Shown in pieces: positions 55,640 through 64,000 of a stretch of DNA of 64,000 bases. The notes under the pieces were generated by a model that had not been told where the DNA came from, made no database searches, and saw only the letters and a list, made by a program, of their open reading frames with translations. Source of the stretch: Bathynomus jamesi (lineage: Eukaryota; Arthropoda; Malacostraca; Isopoda; Cirolanidae). Numbering within the stretch: the first letter of the stretch is position 1; every line of letters starts with the position of its first letter. The DNA is taken from positions 640,001 to 704,000 of the forward strand of contig JAJOZX010001072.1 of NCBI GenBank assembly GCA_023014485.1. The letters run 5' to 3'. A program made the position numbers and the translations under genes.

Positions 55640-57013
55640 CCAGGTGAACCAAAAGTAGGTGGACAGTAGGTTGAATAGGGTTTGTGTTATATTATATTAT
55701 AACTATGGTGTTCATTATAACTATGGTGTTTGTGTTATATATATTAAATATTATAACTAAATTTATTTAAATTTAATCTTTTTTCTTTTCAGATAGTTCA
55801 GAGAACCCATAATGGCAAATAATCTAAATACTGATGCCACAAAATGGGTGTTAAAAGAGTATTGGAAATCTCAAAATACTGAAACTGTTAGAACAAAATG
55901 GGTTGAAACATTTGGTACTCAAGCCCCAAAGAGACAACCATTTACCGCATTCGTGATAAATTTGATGCCACTGGCTCAATTCTTAATGCCCCAAGAACTG
56001 GTCGACCCAAAACAATTTGCACAGAGGACAAAAGAACTTGTTGCCGAAGCATTTGTTCACAGTCCCAAAAAGTCCACCAGAAGAGCCTCAGCAGAACTGG
56101 ACATTTCACAACCTCTATTATACGAATTCTGAAATCTATTGGGTTGAAAGCTTATCGTCCACGGCTAATTCATGGATTATTGGAGGATGACCCAGACAGG
56201 CGGCTGCAATTTAGTGAGATCATGCTGAACGAAATTGAAGGAAATCCAATAATTTTAGATAACATTGTGTGGACCGATGAGGCTTCTTTCAAATTATCAG
56301 GTCATGTTAACCGACATAATTGTGTTTACTGGTATAGTGAGAACATGCATTTAACATTAGAGCAGCAACTAAACCAGCCTGGTGTCAGTGTTTGGGTGGT
56401 ATTTCAAGTTCTGGTGTTTTAGGACCAATTTTTGTTGATGGAACAGTCACAGGTGATAAGTATCTCGAAATTCTAATGAATGAAGTTGTCCCACACTTAC
56501 AACAACAGCCTAATTCACATGACCTCTATTTCCAACAAGATGGGGCCCCTCCACATTATTCAAGAGCAGTCCGTGAGTATCTTGAAACATTTCCCGAGAA
56601 ATGGATCGCCGAAGAGGTCAATTGAATGGCCTGCACGTTCACCTGACTTTACCCCAATGGATTTTTTCTTTTGGGAGTACCCTCAAGGACAAAGTTTATA
56701 GTCGAAAACCACGAAGTGTTGGTGATTTGAAAAATTACATCAGAGATGCATTTCAAGAAATTAATGCACAAAGAAACTTGTGCAAAAATGTTTGTCGAAG
56801 TGTGAAAGGTAGACTTCAAAGCTGTGTAAATTGTGATGGACAGCAATTTGAGCACCTGCGTTGATAAAATTTTCAGTGCTTTTGTATTGTATTGGTATAA
56901 GTTAATTTTTTTTTTATTTTGTATTATAGTATACAAAAAATTAAATATAATTGTATATGTATTCTCAAAATAAACGTTATCATTTACTGTCCACCTACTT
57001 TTGGTTCACCCGG
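55640..57013 (+). mobile_element. DD41D-like mariner-superfamily element
   Basis: TIRs CCAGGTGAACCAAAAGTAGG (left) and the complement of CCGGGTGAACCAAAAGTAGG (right), with TA flanks. 1374 bp. A different subfamily from the GGTGTCCC elements. Confidence 0.85.
55812..56864 (+). pseudogene. DD41D-like transposase, several frameshifts
   Basis: The ATG at 55812 starts MANNLNTDATKWVLKEYWKS. The frame shifts near 55950, 56130, 56390 and 56605. Catalytic residues are visible: D in VWTDEASFKL, D in YFQQDGAPPHY and D in SPDFTPMDFFFW. As it stands about 40 residues separate the last two, with small indels between them. The C-terminal end NCDGQQFEHLR matches the same position in the other DD41D copies. 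Confidence 0.78.
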
Positions 57014-57049
57014 TATATATATATATACATAAAATATGTGATAATAATG

Positions 57050-58200
57050 ATAATCATAATGACAAGGATAAGCTTTATTGGCAGGATATAAATCCCATAA
57101 AATAGTACGATATTCTTGAAGATAATAAACGATAAGATAAATCAAACAATAATAAATTTAAAAAACTAAAAATGATGACAAAAAGAGAACTAAAAATAAG
57201 ACACGTACTGAAACAAATAATAATAACAAAAAAGTATCCACAATTAAGACTACAAAAAGAAGAAAAAGCAAATAAAAATAAAAAGTACACGTAAGTGACA
57301 ATACCAACATATATATATGGTAATGATAATGATGATAATGATAATGACAATAATAATGTTTATTGGCAGAACTTGGCCCGCAGAAGACAGCGTCCCCACT
57401 TAAAGAAAAAGGTACAGTATCCATCAAGGTAATCAACGATGCAACTAATTAAACAATAAATTTAAAAAACAAAAACAAGAAAGGACTACGGTAATAAAGA
57501 AATAACAATAATACACGTTAAAAAATGAGAAATAATAAAAAATAGTAATAACAGATCCATAAGAATAAAAAGTATATGTAATGAGATGGCTAATGTAGGA
57601 GTTAAGTCGAGCTATAGACAAACAATTTCATACCAAGAAGTCCACAATCTAGTAGAAGACCTAAAGCAGGACTGATGAAGAGCTTTCTTTAATTCTAGTT
57701 TTTAATTGTTCGTGTTAGACTGTATTCAGCTCGTCTTGTTACCTCAAGGAGGCTCAGGACGTTACGGTTAGCAGACATTTGAGAGGCTGAGCGTTTTGCA
57801 GGAAAATTAACCCAGAGTTGCTACCCATAAATACTAGTGCAGAAAGTTCGAAAAAGAGTGCCTTTAGCTTTGCTTGTTCAGAATTTGAAGTTCCTTATAA
57901 TCATGATTGCTGAAGCACAGTAACTTCGATATTGTTTCCTTATGTCTGAATTACCACTCAAGGTGATAGTTTGACCCATATATTGTACTTCAATTCTTGT
58001 ACCTGTTCTATTGGTTCGTCTCTCATTTTGAAAACAATATTAGCTGTTTGGTTTGAGCTTCTGGGATGGAATTGCATAACCTTAGTGTTAGTAACATTAA
58101 AATTAATATCATAGTTCTGTGAATATGATTCACAAATTTTTATAAGATGATCCAGACCTTTCACCGAAGGTCTTCTTAACAAACATCATATCAGCGTAGA
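57050..58200 (-). mobile_element. Non-LTR retrotransposon relic with duplicated tail
   Basis: The minus strand at 58182-57958 encodes SVKGLDHLIKICESYSQNYD and TKVMQFHPRSSNQTANIVFK, a segment just after the catalytic YADD of an RTE/CR1-like reverse transcriptase. Further toward 57050, two A-rich, GTTTATTGGCAG-containing tail segments occur (57070 and 57360). Boundaries are approximate. Confidence 0.5.
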
Positions 58201-58233
58201 CAAAATTATTTATCTCTATGTTATATGTATATA

Positions 58234-58506
58234 TTACAGTCAATTTGTGAAACCAATCATTTCACGTAATACCTAAAAATTTCAGACATTTCGCGTAATT
58301 CGATTAAGCGATTAATAACTGCGTGAAGGTTAGGTTAAGTTAGGGTAGTTAGGTTAGGTTAGGCTAAGTTATGTTAGGTTAGATTAGGTTCGTTAGGTTA
58401 GGTTAGTAATGCGTATTGCCTATGTTTAAGGGTCACAGGTATTACATGACATGCCTGAAATTTTTAGGCATTACGTGAAATGACTAGTTTCACAGATTGA
58501 CTGTAA
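58234..58506. mobile_element. Foldback MITE enclosing TTAGG-like repeats
   Basis: Inverted ends of about 60 bp: TTACAGTCAATTTGTGAAAC at 58234 mirrors GTTTCACAGATTGACTGTAA at 58506. Both arms share CATTTCACGTAAT and CCTAAAAATTTCAG. Between them 58328-58407 is a degenerate GGTTA/TTAGG array. Confidence 0.7.
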
Positions 58507-59049
58507 CATATATACAGTATCCCACTCTTGTCTCGTTAAGAGGAGCAATTAATCTATCAGATATATATTAAATAGCAGAATAAAGGAGTAAGGAGCCTTG
58601 CCTTGTCTAAACCACAAGAGGAACCAAAACATTTGGACAATACATTGCCCTATGTAACAGTAAAAGTTTGGTGTGTACCAAAATTTCAATAAATTTAAGA
58701 CATGGTGGAAATTTCTGTCTTCTAATTTTTAAGTAGAATTACCGACAGTACATCTAAATACAATCTCCTTCAAAACGTAAATATACAGGTCGGATGAATG
58801 GGACCTTTCAAAACCAAACTGATCGGGAGACAAAAGGAATACAAAGGAATACAAAGGACACCAAACAGCAACAGAACAGTTGGTCCCTATGAGGCTGTCT
58901 GTTTAAGAAGGAAAGTTAAAAGAAGTAAGAAAATTTAAAGACAAGTGAAAGTTTTAAAGCAAAGCAGAGAAAAGAGGTTGAGAGGTAGACAAGAAATTTA
59001 AAGCTAAAGTGAAAATTTTAAAATACAGAGAAGGGAATTCAAGTGAAAA
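58507..59049. other. Interval with nothing recognised
   Basis: No conserved frame. Short AAGTGAAA(A/G)TTTTAAA repeats lie near 58945 and 59005. Confidence 0.35.
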
Positions 59050-59604
59050 TTCTTCATTATTTCTACGTGCGAACAAATGCTTCCAACTGGGGGTTTAAGG
59101 CAAGATAAGTATCTAGTTTCTTTTTAAAGGATTCGATCGAATTACTTTAAACTACACTGGCTGGCAATCCATTCCACAAATTAACTATACGATTGGAAAA
59201 AAATGTTTAGCTTCATTAGAATTAAAAAAATGTTTACCCACTAATTTGAGACCATTACTGCGAGTTCTATCTACATTCCTGAAGGTGAAATATTTTCTCG
59301 CGTCGACATTATCGAAACCTTTAATCATTTTAAAAACCTGGATTAAATCTCCTCGAATTCTAAAAGGACAGCGTATAATTTGTTTCTTAATCTGGGAATC
59401 ATCTTAGTAGCCCGTCGCGCGTCGCTGCACTCTCTCCATTCTGTCTGTGTCTGTCGTAAAAATGGAGACCAGAATTGAACGCAGTATTCCAAGTAGGGGC
59501 GTACTAAGGAATTATATAATGTTAGCATTGTTCTCTCCGACACTAATTCAAACGATCTACCAATGAATCCAAAGATTCTATTTGCTTTTTTGACCGTTTC
59601 GATA

Positions 59605-60955
59605 AGGGGTTCCAAAAAACCTTAGCCCCCCATTTGCAGCTTAAATGTTTACTTATATCGAAATAGTTTATAGTGATTATAAAAATACATAAAATTCTTT
59701 ATTTATTGCAGGTATTAAAATTACTCTAGCTGATAAAGTGATAATATAATGGCTTCGCAATTAATTGGTGATTCGGAGAGGCAACGTGTGATAGATCGCA
59801 TACGAGCAATAACATTTCGGGAAGCTCGTGATGCTGGAGCCACCTTTATAACACGTTCATGGGTTGCTAAAAAGTTGCGAAGAAGTGAGGACTCGTCAAA
59901 GAAATTGGAATAAACTTTGGATGAATGTGAAATGGATAAAACCAAATCTGGACGCCAAATTTGCCACTCTCTCAGGAAACAAAGGACATCATTGAAGTGG
60001 CACGCGGTAAGCGGAAAAACAGCTGTGCTAAACTTTCTAGAGAGATCGAAGTGTTGAGAGGAAAGATCGTTAGTGGTGAGATCATTCGACTACCGTCATA
60101 GGCAAGGTTTAAAGCCTTGGCATGACTTCCAAAGCCAAGAAAAACTCAACTTAACATCGATGACAGAATGTGGTTTGCCCATTATCTTGAAGATTGGGAT
60201 GTGGATGATTTCATGCATTTAGCTGTCTCGGATGAATTTTTGTTTACGTAACACGTCGGCCTCACTACCAAAATGATCGAGTGTGGCCACAACACCAGAT
60301 GAAATCGATAACAATGAACATTATCGCGAATTATTAAAAATTCCAGACTGTGTTGGTGTGTTTGTTTTGTTCACTGCAAAGAAGCTCATGTGAGTGCTGA
60401 AGCCAAATGGTCAGAGTTAGGATGGACAGTATTTTCGTGATATTATTCTATCCCAGCATGTCATTCCTTTTCTAAGAAACCCAAACAATGTTATGGATGT
60501 CGATCAGGTCACACTTCTGCACGATAAGGCCCCCTGCTTTAAGGCATTAGCCATTCAACAGTTGTTGCGGATCGATTTCTTTGGAAATGAAGAATGGCCA
60601 GGAAATTCTCCTGACCTGAACGTCTGTGAACACATTGGATCAGTTATAAAGGACAAGGTTGAATGTCTCTTGTTTCAAGAACCTGCAGCAAATCGATTTT
60701 CGAAGGATACAATGACGCAACACATTGAAACTGTTTTAGCAAATTTGCGTAACGATCAAGATCTATTCAAGTCACTTTTGGCAAGCTACCCAAAGCGAAT
60801 TCAGGCTGTCTTAGAAGCCAATGGTGGGAACACCAAGTTTTAGTTGTTTCTCATTAAATGCAGGATTAAATTCTCTTTTGTAAAGGATGTTTAGTTTTAC
60901 TGTACCTCTTACGGTTTAGGCCATGGGCGGGGGTCTAAGGTTTATTGGAGCCCCG
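59605..60955 (+). mobile_element. Tc1/mariner DD34E element nested in the CR1-like copy
   Basis: TIRs of about 30 bp (left AGGGGTTCCAAAAAACCTTA, right the complement of CGGGGCTCCAATAAACCTTA) with TA on both sides (59603-59604, 60956-60957). Flanking CR1-like sequence is interrupted at this point. Confidence 0.8.
59749..60843 (+). pseudogene. Tc1/mariner DD34E transposase, frameshifted
   Basis: The ATG at 59749 starts MASQLIGDSERQRVIDRIRA. The frame is lost near 59890. The first catalytic Asp is in AVSDEFLF near 60227. From 60493 a 116-residue frame is intact: second Asp in LLHDKAPCFKA, Glu in SPDLNVCEHIGSVIKDKVE with 34 residues between, and an end like other mariner C-termini. Inactive. Confidence 0.75.
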
Positions 60956-62541
60956 TACATTGCTTACTCGGTTTAAGAGTGTTGACAACAATAATACCTA
61001 AATCTTTCTTTTCCAAAACACTTGTTAGTGTCTTGTCGTGCATAAAATACTTTTCTTTCACAGTATTTCTACCGATGTGCAACGTTTTACATTTATCTAC
61101 AGTATATTAAAGTTCATTTGCCAAATTGCCGCCTACTCGAGTACTTTATTAAAATCTTATTGAATTTGTAAACGTTCTACCGCTGATTTTATTCGTTCCC
61201 CTAGTTTGGTATCATCGTCAAATTTTGAAATTATACTGGTAATTTCTGTGTCGATGTCATTGTTATAAATAATTGAAAGAACTGGTCCCAGAACTGATCC
61301 CTGAGGCACGCCGCGAGTTACACTTTTCCAGTTAGATGCTTTGCCATTAATGACCACTCTTTGTTTACATCCACTAAGCCACTTTTCGATCCATTTGAGA
61401 ACATTACCATCAATTCCATGGGAATGAAGTTTAGCTAATAATCTTCTGTGTGGCATTTTATCAAACGCTTTTTGAAAATCGAAATAAATAATATCTAATG
61501 TTTTACTATCATCACATATATATTTACAATATCATTAAAGTCGAGCAAATAAGTAAGACAAGAACGATTAGTCGAAAGCCATGTTGAGAATCTTTGATTA
61601 ATTTATTGATTTCGAAGTAATTCAATATTTTGTCCCGAACGATCGTCTCCATAAACTTATTAACTACTGAAGTCAGGCTGATGGGACGATAATTTCCTGA
61701 AAGCGATTTGTCCCCTTTTTTAAATATTGGCGTAATGTTTACAAGTATCCAATCGAATGGAACTTCTCCAGACTGTAACGATTTATTAATTATTATTAAA
61801 TATATATGTCAGAGGAGGGACTATTGCGCATTTCACTTCTCTAAGTACCTTTGGGAAAAGCTTATCTGGACCTGGAAATTTTATTAGGATTAATTTTTTT
61901 TACCTTTGGCAGAGAGTACTTCACTTTCACTAATGGTAAAATGGTCAAGCTTTAAATGATCATCACTGAGCATAATTACGGGAACAGGAATGTTGTTCAT
62001 ATTTTCGTTAGTGAAGACGGAAGAAAAGAATTTATTTAAAACTTCCGTCATTTGCAAGTCATCGTAAATTTTTTCATTTTTTGGCCTATGAGTGGTCCAA
62101 TAGTCTGCGAAGCTAGTTTTTTATTCCTAATAAATTCGAATTAATTTCGTTCACTATATATAGTACGAAAACGTCTGTCTGTAGCTCCACTTAACTTCGA
62201 CAGTGCAGTATTATTTCTAATCAATTATATATATTTCTATCCTTAGTATATGAACTGTCATTGTATTAATAATATTTGTCATATGGACTATAGTCTGCCA
62301 ATAAACCCTTTCATTTTCATCTCATTTTCATATAGCTCATAGTTGCGTTTACTTTTTCTAATAATTTTTTTATTTCGCCTTCTCAATAAGAAATTTGACA
62401 AACTTGATTCTTTAAATTTAAAATACGCGTTCCTTTTTAACGTTAAGCTACTTTTAATTTCAGCATTTCACCATTTAGGTTTAACAGACCTCGCTAGTCT
62501 CTTTACGTAACGGGATATTACTCGATTCTAAAAGTTTAAAA

Positions 62542-62976
62542 TCTATGTACTATAATAAGAGAGCTGTCCGTCTGTCTGTCCGTCTGTCTGTCCATCGCAC
62601 TTTCAGAAATTGTTAGAAAAAATTGTGAGAAAAAAATTCAGAAATTGTATTACGGGCGGCAATGTGAAGCTCAAGATTTTCATGACTGTGTTCGTTTCTG
62701 TAGTTAAGCAACGGGGGAAGGGTGGGGGTTGGAGGAAGGGTGTGGGTGGGGGGAAGGGTGGGGGTGAGGGTAATGGGGGATTGGTGTGATAATGGGGAGG
62801 GGTGGGGATAATGGGGGAGGGGGTTAGCCCCCAAGTTGAATGGGGGTGAGGAGGTTTTGGGAGATACCAGATTCAGAAATGTTGACATAATGTGAAGCCC
62901 AAAATTTTCACGGCTGGGTTCTTTTTTTGTAGTTTAGCCTGTCTAACCGTCAGCGAAGTGACGGGAACTGTACTAG
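62542..62976 (+). mobile_element. Non-autonomous Helitron nested in the CR1-like copy
   Basis: Starts TCTATGTACTATAATAAGAG after an A and ends CTAG (62973-62976) before a T, the expected Helitron AT insertion site. Just upstream of the end is a perfect 6-bp hairpin (CCGTCA/TGACGG, 62947-62964). The body holds GTCTGTCCGTCTGTCTGTCC repeats and G-rich repeats (62710-62830). No Rep/helicase gene is present. No target duplication, as expected. Confidence 0.75.
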
Positions 62977-63519
62977 TAATTATAAAAAGGAGTCCATGTG
63001 CCATTAATATCATCGTGCGATAGAGCCTCATCCCAATTACGGGTCGAAAGTTGCAGTTTAATGTCACGAAATTTAGCTCTTTTAAAATCCAAAACGTATT
63101 CCAGGCTCTTCGAATTATGAACATTATTTTTAATTTCAAATGTTTTCTGCCTATGATCACTGGTGGAAAAGTAGTCTCCCATAAAGATATTATCAATTAA
63201 GTCCAGTTCTGAACTTAAAACTAAATCTAAAATATTGCGTTCTCTAGTGGGTTCCTTGACCATTTGAAAAAGTGAACTTTCGAGCAAACCCTCGTTCAGT
63301 CGGCGACCGGAATTAGACTGTAAAGGACTACCCCAATCTTTGCAAGGTAAATTAAGATCTCCCATAATTATCGCATCATGTTCGCTACTTACATAAAAAA
63401 TTAATTCCTGAAGCTAATTATCACTATCGACAGTCTGAGAGGGAGGCCTGTATACTCAACCCATAATTAATTTCTTTTGTGAGTTGTCTTTGATTTCAAA
63501 AACGTCATATTTATATTAT

Positions 63520-63715
63520 CAATTATCAAGACGTCCATAAATAATCATTTAGTCGGCATAGCAAAATTTTCTCTTGTAATTTTGAGAAACGGGAGGCAAC
63601 AGCAATAGGCCTGCAGTTGTTGCTGGATAGAATTACACCATATTTATTTTTGACAAAGAGTGTGAGATAAACCTTCATAAACTCTGCAGGAATATAACTG
63701 TGAGCAAGCATGGCT
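63520..63715 (-). mobile_element. Reverse-transcriptase fragment of another non-LTR family
   Basis: The minus strand encodes SYIPAEFMKVYLTLFVKNKY, NNCRPIAVASRFSKLQEKIL and LCRLNDYLWTS, the finger region of a non-LTR reverse transcriptase of a different family from the CR1-like copy beside it. Confidence 0.55.
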
Positions 63716-63802
63716 CAGAACAGTAATGAGATATGAAGACTGATCACATCATTAGTATACTTTAAATGCTCATTGACAGGTCAGCTATCCCTGGTGAGGC
63801 GC

Positions 63803-64000
63803 AGTAGTATGGGCGAAAAATGGGAGAGTGCAAGAACGTTGCAATGCAAGGGCAAATGGTAACCAATACTGCAAGATGTTGCAAAGGCGTTATGCAATAA
63901 CGGGGGAGGGGGGAATGTTGCAAGAGAAACAAGGGGTTATGCAACTTGGAGGCGGAGTTATCCCCCAAGAGAAAGAGAGAAGGAGAGAGAGGAAGAGAGG
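63803..64000 (-). repeat. Left TIR of a third Polinton-family element, cut by the window end
   Basis: Begins AGTAGTATGGGCGAAAAATG, then GAGAGTGCAAGAACGTTGCA, TTGCAAAGG-type repeats and CTTGGAGGCGGAGTTATCCC, the same order as the left TIRs at 1454 and 31207. The element should continue to the right of the window. Confidence 0.75.

Larger units (their letters stand above)
59050..63480 (-). mobile_element. CR1-like non-LTR retrotransposon with nested insertions
   Basis: Read on the minus strand: an endonuclease domain (63440-62980: DAIIMGDLNLPCKDWG, NILDLVLSSELDLIDN, FSTSDH), a linker, and the reverse transcriptase (IIYFDFQKAFDKMPHRRLLA, GVPQGSVLGPV, centre ISKFDDDTKLGER near 61210). The C-terminal part follows (59615-59200: TLYNSLVRPYLEYCVQFWSP, DLIQVFKMIKGFDNVDARKY). 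Several stops and shifts are present. A mariner (59605-60955) and a Helitron (62542-62976) were inserted later. Confidence 0.75.

Noticed and set aside
57075..57436. Leu/Phe/Tyr-rich minus-strand frames resembling membrane proteins
   Set aside because: Translation of an A-rich retroelement tail; composition explains the hydrophobicity.

Overview
This window is repeat-dominated DNA from an animal genome, most likely an arthropod and perhaps a crustacean. The reasons are dense TA/CA/GT microsatellites, short TTAGG-type arrays (about 525-550 and 58328-58407), tRNA-derived SINEs, and many Tc1/mariner, CR1/Jockey-like, Penelope, Helitron and Polinton (Maverick/adintovirus-type) elements. There is no bacterial gene organisation. 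No ordinary multi-exon host gene was recognised. The only host-type gene, an IER5-like immediate-early-response gene, lies inside a mobile element.

Two large elements share one terminal inverted repeat (TIR) family whose outer end reads AGTAGTATAGCC. Element P2 (31207-48801, about 17.6 kb) is a decayed but nearly complete Polinton. Minus strand, left to right: an unrecognised three-gene block (Z, Y and X here) and a protein-primed family-B DNA polymerase. Plus strand: packaging ATPase, a small basic/hydrophobic virion-type protein, a conserved Polinton protein, a retroviral-type integrase with chromodomain, penton-like minor capsid protein, a basic core-type peptide, double-jelly-roll major capsid protein and an adenain-like protease. 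At the right is a small minus-strand gene with candidate introns. Most P2 genes carry frameshifts or stops, so it is a fossil.

Element P1 (1454-14657, about 13.2 kb) has the same TIRs and a near-perfect 6-bp target duplication (GGGATG/GAGATG). It is a giant imperfect palindrome: the Z-Y-X block appears head-to-head in both arms (1800-5850 and 7548-11310). The arms meet in an IER5-like gene, intact on the left (5638-6201) and truncated on the right. The spacer keeps a scrap of polymerase gene. P1 therefore looks like a non-autonomous derivative built from the left end of a P2-like virus that also carries a captured cellular regulator. Further TIRs of the family lie at about 49240-49589 and at 63803 to the window end.

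The rest is smaller elements. There are DD41D-type mariner relatives at 14682-15046, 21289-22498, 22788-23690 and 55640-57013. DD34E Tc1/mariner elements lie at 29142-30764, 52977-54310 and 59605-60955. Jockey-like fragments are at 6590-7030, 15715-16835, 20640-21045 and 26390-27880. CR1-like elements are at 23750-26040 and 59050-63480, the latter holding a nested mariner and a nested Helitron. A Penelope-like element with a GIY-YIG domain is at 49752-52464, with an older fragment at 28075-28820. A tRNA-derived SINE (28856-29125) has a module amplified into an eight-unit satellite inside P2 (45961-46858). Long perfect hairpins and foldback elements are also present. TA microsatellites interrupt nearly every interval.
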